A DNA stretch of 64,000 nt from Palsa-504 sp963795795 (GCA_963795795.1 CAWCJS010000007.1:186001-250000), one strand, 5' to 3'. Shown: positions 18,311 through 27,983, numbered from the stretch's first letter. Numbers and translations: made by a program. The notes: generated by a model from the sequence alone, not told the origin.

Positions 18311-19186
18311 ATGTTCGCTGACCGGCTCGCCGACGTCATAGAAACCCGCGCCCGCCGGCCCGAGCTGGTGGCGGAGGCGGCGGCGCAACGGCGGCGAGCC
18401 CCGTCGTTCCTGAGCCCCGGCGGCACGCTGGTGCTCATCGCCGCCGATCATCCCGCGCGCGGGACGCTGCGGGCCGGACAGCTGACCACCGCCATGGCCG
18501 ACCGCACCAGCCTGCTCGAGCGGATATGCGTGGCCCTGGCCCGGCCCGGAGTCGACGGCGTGCTCGGTACGGCGGACGTGCTGGAGGACCTGCTGCTGCT
18601 GGGCGCGCTGGACGGCAAGGTCGTGATCGGTTCGATGAACCGGGGTGGCCTGTCCGACACCGTCTTCGAGATCGACGACCGGTTCACCGGCTACGACGCT
18701 GCTTCGATCGCGCGGATGGGGTTCGACGCCGGCAAGATGCTGCTGCGCATCGACCCCGACGACCCGGCGACCGCGGCCACGCTGCACGCCTGCGCGCACG
18801 CCGTGTCGGACCTGGCCGGGCGGCGGCTGATCGCGATGATCGAGCCGTTCATCTGCCATCGCGTTGACGGCCGGGTCCGCAACGACCTATCCCCCGAGGC
18901 GATGATGCGCGCCATAGCGGTGGCCTCGGGCCTGGGCACGACGTCGGCGTACACCTGGCTGAAGGTCCCCGTGGTACCGGACATGGAGCGGGTCATGGCC
19001 GCGTCCACGCTCCCGGCTCTGCTGCTGGGCGGCGAGGTGCCGGATGACCCGGAGTCCGCCTACGCGAGCTGGCGCAAGGCGCTGCGGCTGCCGAGCGTCA
19101 AGGGCCTAGTGGCCGGGCGTTCGCTGCTGTACCCGGCCGACGGCGACGTGGCCGCCGCGGTCGATACCGCGGTCAGCCTGCTATGA
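18311..19186 (+). CDS. Cgl0159-like TIM-barrel protein, aldolase type (copy 1)
   Basis: A 291-residue (beta/alpha)8 protein of the Cgl0159-like group, named for a Corynebacterium glutamicum protein encoded near inositol genes. Conserved segments include LIAADHPARGTLRAG, GVDGVLGTADVLEDLLLLGAL, VIGSMNRGGL, GGKMLLRID-like DAGKMLLRID, and VKGLVAGRSLLYP. The ADHPARG and GSMNRGGL blocks resemble class I aldolases of the DeoC/LsrF type. Since no IolJ is seen, it may cleave the phosphorylated keto-deoxy acid made by IolC; this is inference. A close paralogue is at 28291-29217. Confidence 0.75.
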   Translation: MFADRLADVIETRARRPELVAEAAAQRRRAPSFLSPGGTLVLIAADHPARGTLRAGQLTTAMADRTSLLERICVALARPGVDGVLGTADVLEDLLLLGALDGKVVIGSMNRGGLSDTVFEIDDRFTGYDAASIARMGFDAGKMLLRIDPDDPATAATLHACAHAVSDLAGRRLIAMIEPFICHRVDGRVRNDLSPEAMMRAIAVASGLGTTSAYTWLKVPVVPDMERVMAASTLPALLLGGEVPDDPESAYASWRKALRLPSVKGLVAGRSLLYPADGDVAAAVDTAVSLL

Positions 19187-19229
19187 CCGTGAGCATCAGC
19201 TATCGCGACCTTGGGAGGCTGACCGCTTG

Positions 19230-20216
19230 ATGACCGCCGATGGCCGCCTGCGGATCGGGGTGGTGCTGGAAGCCTTCCTGGACTGGCCGCTGGATCAGAT
19301 CATGCCGTGGCTACGCGAGCACGCGCCGGACGTGACCGACCTGGAGATCGGTGCGGGCGGCTACGCGCCTCATCCGCACTGCGACGTGGAGACCCTGCTG
19401 GCCAGCGAACAGGCCCGGTCGGCCTGGCAGGACGGGATCGCCCGGCACGGGCTGCGGATCGACGCCCTGAACGCCTGGGGTAACCCGCTGCACCCCGACG
19501 CGGAACTGGCCCGGCAGCACGACCAGGCCCTGCGCGACGCCATCCGGCTGGCCGCGCTGCTCGGCGTCAGCCGGGTCGTCGCGCTGGCGGGCTGCCCGGC
19601 GGGCGCGCCCGGCGACCAGGTGCCGCACTTCGGGGCGGGCGGCTGGCTCCCCTACCTGGAGGGCGTCTACCAGCGGCAGTGGGAGGAGCAGATCGCGCCG
19701 TACTGGTCGCACCTGGCCGACTTCGCCGCGGCCCAGAACCCGGACCTGCGGGTCTGCCTGGAACTGCATCCGGGTACGTGCGTGTTCAACGTGGAGACCT
19801 TCGGCCGGGTGGCGGCGCTTGGCCCGTCGCTGGCGGCTAACCTCGACCCGAGCCACTTCTTCTGGATGGGCATGGACGGCCACAAGGTGGCCGCCGCGCT
19901 GGGCGACCGGATCGGGCACCTGCACGGCAAGGACACCGTCTTCCACGAGGAACACCTGGCCCTGAACGGGCTGCTCGACCGGCGCTGGCCCGAGCCCGCC
20001 GCCGAGATGCCGTGGACCTTCGCCGTCCCCGGCCGGGGTCACGACCTGGCCTGGTGGACCGGGCTGGTCCGCGCGCTGGGTACCTCGCAAGCGCAGGTCA
20101 TCTCCATCGAGCACGAGGACCCGTTCGTGCCGGCCACCACCGGCGTGCCCGAGGCCGCGCGGCTGCTGCGGGCCGCGATCGACGAGGCCGCTACTTCTCC
20201 TCCGGGCGCAGCGTAG
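19230..20216 (+). CDS. Xylose-isomerase-like sugar isomerase/epimerase
   Basis: A TIM-barrel protein of 328 residues with likely metal ligands in ELHPGTCVFN (Glu), ANLDPSHFFWMGMDG (Asp, His), GHLHGKDT (His) and VISIEHEDPF (Glu). This arrangement matches the AP-endonuclease-2/xylose isomerase family. It probably epimerises or isomerises a keto-sugar or inosose in the pathway. ATG 19230 is chosen with GGGAGG upstream; a TTG directly before it is an alternative. Its 3' end overlaps the converging dimethylformamidase-like gene by 26 bases. Confidence 0.8.
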   Translation: MTADGRLRIGVVLEAFLDWPLDQIMPWLREHAPDVTDLEIGAGGYAPHPHCDVETLLASEQARSAWQDGIARHGLRIDALNAWGNPLHPDAELARQHDQALRDAIRLAALLGVSRVVALAGCPAGAPGDQVPHFGAGGWLPYLEGVYQRQWEEQIAPYWSHLADFAAAQNPDLRVCLELHPGTCVFNVETFGRVAALGPSLAANLDPSHFFWMGMDGHKVAAALGDRIGHLHGKDTVFHEEHLALNGLLDRRWPEPAAEMPWTFAVPGRGHDLAWWTGLVRALGTSQAQVISIEHEDPFVPATTGVPEAARLLRAAIDEAATSPPGAA

Positions 20217-22098
20217 CGTCCGCGATCCGCCCGCTGGCATCCCACCGGGCCTCCAACTCGGCCATCAGGTGCTGGAGAGTAGCCAGGTGCTGGCTGATCC
20301 AGGCCAGCCGGACCGGGATGACCCGCTCGGCCAGCTCGCCCTCTGTCGCATGCTGGTCGACCAGCGCGCCGCCTTGCTCGTCCGGGAACGCGATCGCGTT
20401 CAGGGTCCGGACCAGGCGGCGCCGGGCGTACTCATCGGCTGACAGGACCCGGACGGTGCGACTGCCGAAGTAGGCATTCCCGTCGGAGTCACCGGCGGTC
20501 GCGGTCACGGTGAGCCAGTGCTCGTCCTCACCCGAGCGGGTCACCAGCTGGCGGCCGTCGCTGCTGGCCGGCTCCCCGCCGCGAACTTGCCAGTCGATCT
20601 GCGTCAGCCCGTGGGCGGCCAGTTGGTCCCCGTCGACGTACCAGCTCACGTCCCGGTCGGGGCCGATCATGTCGCCGTCGCCCGCGTACTCAGATTCCGG
20701 GCAGACCGGGCCGTGGATCCGCAGCGCGCGATCCGCGAGCCTGCTCACCACGTTGGCCGTGATCTGGCCGACGCCACGATCGGTTTCCAGCGCGAGCGGC
20801 CAGTCCGTGGTGCCGACCGAGAACACCATGCCGCCGGACGGCGCCGTCCGCAACAGCATGGCCGCGTTCGCCTCCTCGTATCCCGCCACCCACCCGGCCG
20901 GCAGCCTCGCGAGCGCGAGCAGGACCCGGCCAGCGCCCAGTCCCTTGCGGTGCTCGGCCAGGCGCGGCGGGTCGGATTTCCGCTCCAGCCGGACGCCGTC
21001 GGTCTCGTAGCCGATCACCGGGGTGGCCGCGCCGCCGGTGATCCCGTCGGCCGGGAACTCCACCCCGTCGAAGGCCCAGTGCGTGCCGACCACCGTCTGG
21101 TAGCCGGTGACGGCCCGGCGCCCGTCCCACCAGCCGCCGCCCCAGGCCGGGCTGGACATCGTGAGCCAGTCGTCCGGGTCGTTGACCGGCCACAGCGCGC
21201 CGATCCGGTCCGAGCCGCTGCCCTCGGGCGACCCGCCGGCCATCTTCCGGCAGAACAGCCGGTCGCCCGACGGGGAGAACTCCACCTCGAAGCAGGCGGT
21301 GTCGCCGGTGAAGAAGCAGACGTTCCCGCCGCGGTCGACGAAGCTCAGGACCCGGTCGCGCATGGCCCACGACCAGTACTCATCGTGCCCGCCGCTGATC
21401 AGCAGGCCGCGGCCGGCCAGCAGGTCCTCCTCGTAGTGCAGGTCGTAGTCCGTGCAGTAGGTGACCTGGTAGCCGCGCTGTTCCAGCCACGTCACGAACG
21501 GGGCGTCCCAGTGCGCGAACGTCTGCCGCCGCGAGGACCGCAGGTAGGCGTCTGGCGCGTCCCCCTCCATCACCCGGCCGCCGACGCCGGCATTGCCCGG
21601 CCGCTGCAGGCTGCCGACGTAGCCCTGGGCCGTCCAGTCCCTGGCCCACTGGGGGGCCGCGTACGTGCTGGCCCCGCCCATCTGGTTGTAGGCGGTGTAC
21701 GTCGCGGTGGGCAGCTTGTACCAGATGAGGTTGGATCCGGGCTGGGCGCGCCGCCTGAGGATGAACAGGCAGGCATCCTTGCGGGTCGCGACCTCGGCTG
21801 ACGCCCGGACCGGCTCCGGCAGGCCGTCCGGGCCGAGCGGCAGCGGTACGGCCAGGTACACGCCGTCCGCGAGATCAGCGCCCAGCTCGATCGGGTAGAC
21901 GGGCCAGCCCCAGGCCTCGTCGGGGCGGCCCAGCGGCAGGCCGACGCCGGACAGGACCCCGGCCTGGCTGGGTACCTCGGTGACCGTGGCGCCGTAGCGG
22001 AAGAGCCGGACACCGAATCGCTCGTGGTCTGTCGAGACGTGCAGGCGCAGATCGGCACCCGCGCCCACGGTCACGGGCCAGGCATAGCAGGCGGTCAT
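20191..22098 (-). CDS. N,N-dimethylformamidase large-subunit-like hydrolase
   Basis: A 635-residue protein with the DMFA2_C-type domain. It includes the motif GGHDEYWSWAMRDRV with His238-x-Glu240, which I align with the His519/Glu521 pair of the Paracoccus dimethylformamidase iron site. Tyr137 (TATYTAYNQMGG) and Tyr218 (TYCTDYDLHYEED) are candidates for the two iron-binding tyrosines. Known enzymes hydrolyse small amides. The small DmfA1 subunit is not encoded nearby. The ATG overlaps the ATPase gene stop (ATGA), making it the last gene of the ABC importer operon, so it probably acts on the imported compound. No signal peptide is seen, so it is cytoplasmic. Confidence 0.8.
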   Translation of the reverse strand: MTACYAWPVTVGAGADLRLHVSTDHERFGVRLFRYGATVTEVPSQAGVLSGVGLPLGRPDEAWGWPVYPIELGADLADGVYLAVPLPLGPDGLPEPVRASAEVATRKDACLFILRRRAQPGSNLIWYKLPTATYTAYNQMGGASTYAAPQWARDWTAQGYVGSLQRPGNAGVGGRVMEGDAPDAYLRSSRRQTFAHWDAPFVTWLEQRGYQVTYCTDYDLHYEEDLLAGRGLLISGGHDEYWSWAMRDRVLSFVDRGGNVCFFTGDTACFEVEFSPSGDRLFCRKMAGGSPEGSGSDRIGALWPVNDPDDWLTMSSPAWGGGWWDGRRAVTGYQTVVGTHWAFDGVEFPADGITGGAATPVIGYETDGVRLERKSDPPRLAEHRKGLGAGRVLLALARLPAGWVAGYEEANAAMLLRTAPSGGMVFSVGTTDWPLALETDRGVGQITANVVSRLADRALRIHGPVCPESEYAGDGDMIGPDRDVSWYVDGDQLAAHGLTQIDWQVRGGEPASSDGRQLVTRSGEDEHWLTVTATAGDSDGNAYFGSRTVRVLSADEYARRRLVRTLNAIAFPDEQGGALVDQHATEGELAERVIPVRLAWISQHLATLQHLMAELEARWDASGRIADATLRPEEK

Positions 22099-24221
22099 GA
22101 GCGAGGATCCCCCTCTGAAGCCAGCGGTATCTCGGGATAGTGGCAGGCCACCCGGTGGGAGGCGGCGATCTGCAGCAACGGCGGCTCCTCCGCGGCGCAG
22201 CGTTCGTCGGCCTTCCAGCACCGGGTGCGGAAACGGCAGCCCGACGGAGGGCTGGTCGCGCTGGGCAGTTCGCCGTGCAGCAGGATCCGATCCCGGACGT
22301 TGGTGCGACCCGGGTCGGGCACCGGGACGGCGGACAGCAGGGCGACCGTGTACGGGTGCGCCGGATGCTCGCAGACCGCCTCGGCCGGCCCCTGTTCCAC
22401 GATGAGGCCGAGGTGCATGACCGCGATCTCGTCCGCCATCTGCCTGATCACCGCCAGGTCGTGGGAGATGAACAGGTAGGCCAGGTCCCGCTCGCGTTGC
22501 AGGTCGCGTAGCAGGTTGAGGACGCTGGCCTGGATGCTCACGTCCAGCGCGGAGACGGGCTCGTCCAGGATCATGACCCGCGGCTCCAGGGCCAGGGCCC
22601 GGGCGATGCCGATGCGCTGGCGCTGCCCGCCGGAGAACTCGGAAGGGAACCGGACGGCGGCGTCCGGGTCGAGGCCCACCGCCGCCAGTAGCTCGCGGAC
22701 CCGGCCCGTCCGTCCCGCGATCTTGTGGACGGTGAGCGGCTCACCCACGATCTCCCCCACCGACAACCGCGGGTTGAGCGATGAGTAAGGGTCCTGGAAC
22801 ACCATCTGCATGTCACGCCGGAACGGCCGGAGCGCGCCATCGTCCAGGCCGGTCAGCTCGGCGCCGTCCAGCTTTATGCTGCCCGAGGTCGGCGGCTCCA
22901 GCCGCATGAGCAGCCGGGCGACGGTGGACTTGCCGCAGCCCGACTCCCCGACCAGGCCCAGGCACCGGCCCGGCTCGAGGTCCAGGCTGATGCCGCTGAC
23001 CGCGTGCACGGTGGCGTAGGAGCGAAGTCCGGAGCCGCGGACCCGGAAGTTCTTCGTGAGGTCACGTACGGCGAGCACGGCGGCGGCCGGCTGCTCTGCC
23101 GTCGGTAGCTCTGCCGTCAGTGGCGCTGCCGTCAGTGGCGCTGCCGTCAGTGGCGCTGCCGCGGGGACCGCCGGGGCGGGCGGGTAGCCGGGCTCGGACT
23201 GGGGCGGAGCCGGAACCTCCCCGGCGAAATGACAGGCGGCCAGGTGGCCGGGTGCCACCGGGAGCAGGGGCGGGTCGGCCGCGCACGGCTCGGCGGCTAG
23301 CGGGCAGCGCGGGGCGAAGGCGCATCCGGCGCCGTATCCGATCCCGGTCGGCGGGACGCCCGGGATGGCCGGGAGCCGCTCGGTGCGCCGGTCCACCGGC
23401 GGCAGCGAGGCCAGCAGCCCGGCGGTGTAGGGCACCCGCGGGTCGGCGAAGACATCCCGCGCGCTGCCGATCTCCATGCCCCGGCCCGCGTACATGACCA
23501 TGATCCGCTCGGCGATCTCGGCCAGGACACCGAGATCATGGCTGATCAGCATCAGCGCGGCCCCGGTCTGGTCCCTGAGGGTACGCAGGGTGTCGAGGAT
23601 CAGCGCCTGGACGGTCACGTCGAGGGCCGTGGTGGGCTCGTCCGCGATGATCAGCTGGGGCGAGTTCGCGATCGCCATCGCGATCACGACCCGCTGGCGC
23701 ATGCCGCCGGACAGTTCGTGCGGATACCGGTGCGCGAGTTGCGCGGGCTGCGGCAGCCCGACCTCGCCGAGCAGGTCGGCCGCCCGGCGCCAGGCGGCCG
23801 ACTTGCTCACCCGCTCGTGCAGCCGGATGCACTCCGCGACTTGCCATCCGACCTTGTACATCGGGTTCAGCGCGGTCATCGGATCCTGGAAGACCATGCT
23901 GACCCGGGCGCCCCGGATCGACCGCCACTGTGCCGGGGTACAGTCCAGCAGCTCGCGGCCATCCAGCCGGATGGAGCCGCTGACCTTCGCCGAGCCCGGT
24001 ACCAGGCCCATGGCCGCGAGGGCCAGCATGGTCTTGCCCGAACCGGATTCGCCCACCACCCCCAGGGTGTCCCTGGCCTGCATGGAGAAGCTGACGCCGC
24101 GGACTGCCTCGATCAGGCCGGCCTCGGTCGGGATGCTGATCCGCAGGTCGGTGACCTCCAGCAACGGCCTGCCCGACTGGGTATCAGGAGCGCGCGCGGG
24201 GGTGGTGAGCGATTCTGTCAC
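22095..24221 (-). CDS. Fused peptide/opine ABC importer ATPase (DppD-DppF in one chain)
   Basis: One 708-residue protein with two complete ABC domains. The first has GESGSGKT, ELSGGMRQRV and LIIADEPTTALD; the second has GESGCGKST, EFSGGQRQRI and VMILDEPVSALD. Each domain ends with the oligopeptide-transporter C-terminal module containing paired cysteines (GCAFAPRCPLAAEPC and GCRFRTRCWKADERC). The linker between them is a repeat APLTA, encoded by a 15-bp tandem repeat. Two-domain fusions exist in this family (as in GsiA), but separate DppD and DppF are more usual. It powers the importer encoded by the adjacent permease genes. Confidence 0.92.
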   Translation of the reverse strand: MTESLTTPARAPDTQSGRPLLEVTDLRISIPTEAGLIEAVRGVSFSMQARDTLGVVGESGSGKTMLALAAMGLVPGSAKVSGSIRLDGRELLDCTPAQWRSIRGARVSMVFQDPMTALNPMYKVGWQVAECIRLHERVSKSAAWRRAADLLGEVGLPQPAQLAHRYPHELSGGMRQRVVIAMAIANSPQLIIADEPTTALDVTVQALILDTLRTLRDQTGAALMLISHDLGVLAEIAERIMVMYAGRGMEIGSARDVFADPRVPYTAGLLASLPPVDRRTERLPAIPGVPPTGIGYGAGCAFAPRCPLAAEPCAADPPLLPVAPGHLAACHFAGEVPAPPQSEPGYPPAPAVPAAAPLTAAPLTAAPLTAELPTAEQPAAAVLAVRDLTKNFRVRGSGLRSYATVHAVSGISLDLEPGRCLGLVGESGCGKSTVARLLMRLEPPTSGSIKLDGAELTGLDDGALRPFRRDMQMVFQDPYSSLNPRLSVGEIVGEPLTVHKIAGRTGRVRELLAAVGLDPDAAVRFPSEFSGGQRQRIGIARALALEPRVMILDEPVSALDVSIQASVLNLLRDLQRERDLAYLFISHDLAVIRQMADEIAVMHLGLIVEQGPAEAVCEHPAHPYTVALLSAVPVPDPGRTNVRDRILLHGELPSATSPPSGCRFRTRCWKADERCAAEEPPLLQIAASHRVACHYPEIPLASEGDPRS
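23101..23160. repeat. 15-bp tandem repeat in the ATPase linker
   Basis: Four consecutive 15-bp units; the last three (23116-23160) are identical GTCAGTGGCGCTGCC and the first is diverged. They encode the Ala/Pro/Leu/Thr-rich linker between the two ATPase domains. Copy-number change would lengthen the linker without changing frame. Confidence 0.9.
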
Positions 24222-24241
24222 CGTTGGCGACTAGCCTGCCT

Positions 24242-25921
24242 TTACTTGACGTAGAGGGTGTTGTAGTTGATCGCGTCCATGGCCACGCTGTAGACGTAGC
24301 CGCCGACCCGCGTGGAAACGAAGTCATACCAGCGGGCGTTGAAGATCGGCGCGTAGGGCGCGACCTGTGTCATCAGTGACTTGTCGAGGGCCTCGTAGAG
24401 CTGGGCCCGCTTGGTGCCGAGCGCCGCGGCGGCGGCGTTGAAGGCCGGGATGTACGCCGGGTCTCCGAACCGGGTCAGGTTCGGCGCCGCGTTCGGGGTG
24501 GCCGGGTCCATGCCGGTGTTGATCAGCGCCTCGGCGTCCGGGAAGTCAAGCGACCACGGCTCGATGCCCATCGGGGTGTGGCTGGCGGGGTTGCTGATGA
24601 AGCCGCTGTTGACGCTGTTCGGCGACCCGATCACGGTGACGTTGATCCCGATCGCGGCCAGGTTGGACTTGATCACCTCGGCCATGTTGATGAACCCTGG
24701 TGCGTCGTTCTGGGCCCGCAGCGAGGTGTTGATCGGCAGCTTCACACCGGATGCCGCCATCAGCGCCTTGGCTTGGGTCAGGTTGGGGGTGTCCGGGTAT
24801 GCGCTGTACGGCGCGTAGCCGAGCGCGCCGGGCACCATGATCTCGCTGCTGACGGAGCCGACCAGCGGCCCGCCCCACTGCTCTTCGATGGCGGTCCGGT
24901 TGATCGCGTAGTTGACCGCCTTACGGACGTCGACGTTGTTGAACGGCGCCACCTCGTTGTTCAGGAACAGGTAGGTGGTCTCCGGGCGGGGTGACTGGTG
25001 GACCTGGCCGGCCAGGGCGGCGTTGTGCGAGATCCGGATGATGTCGGCGGTGGCCAGGTTCGAAGTCTGGAAGTCCAGCTGGCCGGCCTGGATCTCCAGC
25101 GCTGCCTGGCTGGCCTCGACCCCGATGGTGAAGACGAACTTCGCGACGTGCCCGCGGACGCCGAGGGCCTGGTCGTAGTTCTTGTTGAAGACCATCACGA
25201 TCTGCCGGGCCGGCTGGTAGGACTGCAGCTTGTACGGCCCGCTGGCGTAGTTCATCTCCAGCGTGCCGCTCTCCTGGGCCTTCATGGGCGTGCCGACCGG
25301 CACCGGGCAGGTGGTGGGCAGCGCGGCCTTGTACAGGAACGCGCCGTCGGGCGCGCTCAGGTGGAAGGTCACGGTGTTGGTGGTGGCCACGATGCCCGCG
25401 ACGGTGCTCGACTTGCCTGCCAGGTACGCGGGCGCGCCGATGACGTTGGTGAAGTAATAGCCGGTCCCGGTGTCGATGGCCGGGTTCATCAGCCGCATGA
25501 ACGTGTACTTGATGTCCTGGCCGGTGATCGGCGTGCCGTCAGAGAACCGGGCGCCGGGACGGAGCGTGAAGGTGTACGTCAGGCCGTCGCTGCTGATGGC
25601 CGGCATGCTCGCCGTGCCCGCGGTCAGCTGGGTCCCCGCCGCGTCGCTCTGGTCGGCGTAGCGCACCAGGGTGGTGCACATCGCGTTGGCCAGGCCCCAG
25701 GTCACCGCGAAGTACCAGCGGTTCGGGTCCATCGTGTCGATGGCCCCCGAGGACATCGCCGCGGTCAGGGTGCCGCTCGCGGCGCCCGGCTGAGCCGTGC
25801 TGCTCGCGGGGGCGGAGGACGAGCTCGAGGAGCTGGTCGAGGAACAGGCGGCCAGCGCGGCCATCAGGGCCGCGGCCAGCGCCAGCGGCCCACGTAGCGG
25901 GCGGCGTGATGAGTGCGCCAT
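24242..25921 (-). CDS. Peptide/opine ABC transporter substrate-binding lipoprotein
   Basis: A 559-residue family-5 solute-binding protein. The N terminus has a positively charged start, a hydrophobic stretch (LALAAALMAALAAC) and a lipobox with Cys, followed by a Ser-rich linker, so it is a lipoprotein on the outer face of the membrane. Family marks include FTLRPGARFSDGTPITGQD and FNNVDVRKAVNYAINR. I choose ATG 25921, preceded by GGAGA at good spacing; ATG 25942 is possible. It captures the substrate for the two permeases upstream. The frame is open far upstream of this start but that is antisense-like filler. Confidence 0.9.
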   Translation of the reverse strand: MAHSSRRPLRGPLALAAALMAALAACSSTSSSSSSSAPASSTAQPGAASGTLTAAMSSGAIDTMDPNRWYFAVTWGLANAMCTTLVRYADQSDAAGTQLTAGTASMPAISSDGLTYTFTLRPGARFSDGTPITGQDIKYTFMRLMNPAIDTGTGYYFTNVIGAPAYLAGKSSTVAGIVATTNTVTFHLSAPDGAFLYKAALPTTCPVPVGTPMKAQESGTLEMNYASGPYKLQSYQPARQIVMVFNKNYDQALGVRGHVAKFVFTIGVEASQAALEIQAGQLDFQTSNLATADIIRISHNAALAGQVHQSPRPETTYLFLNNEVAPFNNVDVRKAVNYAINRTAIEEQWGGPLVGSVSSEIMVPGALGYAPYSAYPDTPNLTQAKALMAASGVKLPINTSLRAQNDAPGFINMAEVIKSNLAAIGINVTVIGSPNSVNSGFISNPASHTPMGIEPWSLDFPDAEALINTGMDPATPNAAPNLTRFGDPAYIPAFNAAAAALGTKRAQLYEALDKSLMTQVAPYAPIFNARWYDFVSTRVGGYVYSVAMDAINYNTLYVK

Positions 25922-26001
25922 TAGCTTCTCCGATCGTTTCATTCTGGTTCCGTGGCCTGGTGGGCGTGCGCTAAAGCCGGCGTGCCGGGCCACGGGGCCG
26001 G

Positions 26002-27012
26002 CTAGGCGTCGGGGACATGACGGATCCGCGGATCTAGGGCCATATGTCCGATGTCGACGACCGTGTTCGCGATCACGGCGATCACGGCGGCGACGATGAT
26101 CACGGCGGTGATCACCGGATAATCCAGGTTCTCGATGGCGCTCAGGCCGGTGTAGCCGATCCCGGGGATGGAGAACACCGTCTCGACGAAGAACACGCCG
26201 GTGAGCGCGGTGGCGACGTCGGCGCCGAGCAGCACGGTGACCGGGGGCAGCACGTTCCGGCCGACGTGCCGGATCAGGACCCGGGCCGTCGAGGCGCCCT
26301 TGGCCCGGGCGGTCCTGGTGTAGTCCTCGGCGAGTTGCTCGGCCGTCAGGGTGCGCATGAAGCGGATGTAGACCGCCGCGAACCCGACGGCCAGGGTGAA
26401 CCAGGGCAGGATCAGGTGGTAGGCCCACTGCACCGGGTTCTGCCCGAAATCGACGTAGCCGGTGATCGGGAACAGCTGGGTGCCGACCGGCAGGATCGGC
26501 AGGCCGAACAGGCGGCCCTGGGTCGGCTCGTACCCGAACTGGTACGCGATCACCGGAGCAAGCCAGAAGACCGGGATCGACATGCCCAGGATGGCGATGA
26601 CCCGGCCCGCCACGTCGCCGAACGACCGCGGTCGCAGGCCGCCGTAGGCCCCGATCGGCACCGCGATGGCGAGCCAGAACACCGCCGCGCCCAGCACGAG
26701 GGAGGCCGTGGCGCGCAGGGCCGGCCACAGGATCTGGGACACCGGGCGGCTCTGCACGTAGGAGAAGCCGAAGTTCCCGCGGACCATGCGTCCGAGGAAG
26801 GTCAGGTACTGCTTCCAGTAGGGCTGGTTGAGGCCGAGGTTCTTGGCGACCAGTGCGATCTGGGCCTGCGAGGCGGTCTTGCCCGCGATCCGCTCGGCCG
26901 GGGACGCTCCGGTGAACCGGGCGATCACGTAGAACAGCAGCCAGGCCAGCAGGGTGACGACGAGGATCTGGACCAGCGCGCCGAGGATCCTGGTCCCCGC
27001 GAGCCGGATCAT
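26002..27012 (-). CDS. Peptide/opine ABC transporter permease, DppB type
   Basis: A 336-residue permease with six transmembrane helices. It has the N-terminal DppB hallmark (ILGALVQILVVTLLAWLLFY) and the EAA-type loop AKGASTARVLIRHVGRNVLPP, ending in FFVETVFSIPGIGYTGLSAI. It pairs with the DppC-type permease encoded just upstream, whose stop overlaps its start by ATGA. About 80 bases separate it from the lipoprotein gene downstream. Confidence 0.92.
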   Translation of the reverse strand: MIRLAGTRILGALVQILVVTLLAWLLFYVIARFTGASPAERIAGKTASQAQIALVAKNLGLNQPYWKQYLTFLGRMVRGNFGFSYVQSRPVSQILWPALRATASLVLGAAVFWLAIAVPIGAYGGLRPRSFGDVAGRVIAILGMSIPVFWLAPVIAYQFGYEPTQGRLFGLPILPVGTQLFPITGYVDFGQNPVQWAYHLILPWFTLAVGFAAVYIRFMRTLTAEQLAEDYTRTARAKGASTARVLIRHVGRNVLPPVTVLLGADVATALTGVFFVETVFSIPGIGYTGLSAIENLDYPVITAVIIVAAVIAVIANTVVDIGHMALDPRIRHVPDA

Positions 27013-27983
27013 CGGCGTCCCTTGGGGTCGAGCGCGTCCCTGATCCCGTCACCGAGGAGGTTGAACGCGAGCATGGTCATGACCAGCGCCAGCCCGGGCA
27101 CCAGGGCCAGGCCGATGTCGTTCTGGTACATGCCGGACGTGACGGCGTCCGAGAGCATCTGGCCCCAGCTCGGCGTGGGCGGTGGCACGCCCACGCCGAG
27201 ATAGGACAGACCCGCCTCGAAGATGATGTTGTTCGCGATGATCGACGTCGCGTAGACCAGCAGCGGCCCCCATACCTGCGGCAGCAGATGGACCACGAGC
27301 AATCGCCGGGGACGGGCCCCCAGGGCCCGGGCGGCCGCGACGAAGGTCATCTTCTTGGTGGCCACCGTGGTCCCGCGTACGATCCGGGCCGGGTAGTACC
27401 AGGTGAACAGCGTGATGATGATCACCACGTTGAGCAGTCCGGGGCCGATGACGATAGCCAGCCCGACCCCGAGCAGCACGTTCGGGAAGGCCATGGCGGT
27501 CTCGGTCATCCGGCTGACCACCGCGTCCACCCAGCCGCCCAGGTAGCCGGCCACCAGGCCCAGCGACACCCCGATGACCAGGGCGAGGGCAGTCGCCGAG
27601 GTCGCCACGAGCAGCGAGATCCGCGCGCCGTAGAGCACCCGGACGAGCTGGTCCCGGCCGAGTTGGTCGGCGCCCAGGATGAACAGGCTGCCGTGCGGAT
27701 TCGTCGCCGTCCCGGTCGCGTTGAGAGTACGGGAGAAGAAACCGATCGGCAGGCCGTCGGAGTGCAGCGCGTCCGGGTACTGCGCGATCGGCGAGTGCCC
27801 GGTGAACTTGGCGGCGAGCGGCCCGCCGATCAGGGCCGCGAGCACCAGCAGGAGCAGCAGGCAGGCCGCGAAGATCGACGCCGGGTCCCGGCGCAGCCGG
27901 CGCAGCGCGGTCGCCCGCAGGCCCGCGGGCCGGGCGGCGACCGGCGCACTGCCGGGGAGGTCCGCCCGGTGGTCTATGGTCAT
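27009..27983 (-). CDS. Peptide/opine ABC transporter permease, DppC type
   Basis: A permease of about 324 residues and the first gene of the importer operon. DppC marks are a long hydrophobic N-terminal helix, LGADQLGRDQLVRVLYGARIS, and the EAA loop AARALGARPRRLLVVHLLPQ, closing with SYLGVGVPPPTPSWGQ. The start is uncertain: ATG 27983 is used, but a GTG at 28016 is also in frame; neither has a strong ribosome site. The promoter should lie in the AT-rich divergent region 28017-28290. Confidence 0.9.
   Translation of the reverse strand: MTIDHRADLPGSAPVAARPAGLRATALRRLRRDPASIFAACLLLLLVLAALIGGPLAAKFTGHSPIAQYPDALHSDGLPIGFFSRTLNATGTATNPHGSLFILGADQLGRDQLVRVLYGARISLLVATSATALALVIGVSLGLVAGYLGGWVDAVVSRMTETAMAFPNVLLGVGLAIVIGPGLLNVVIIITLFTWYYPARIVRGTTVATKKMTFVAAARALGARPRRLLVVHLLPQVWGPLLVYATSIIANNIIFEAGLSYLGVGVPPPTPSWGQMLSDAVTSGMYQNDIGLALVPGLALVMTMLAFNLLGDGIRDALDPKGRR

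Noticed and set aside
23101..23160. CRISPR-like repeat array
   Set aside because: Units are contiguous 15-mers with no spacers and are in frame within an ABC ATPase gene.
25943..27052. A continuous frame upstream of the substrate-binding protein, giving a 936-residue product
   Set aside because: The extra part is an out-of-frame reading of the DppB gene; the lipoprotein signal and ribosome site mark the real start at 25921.
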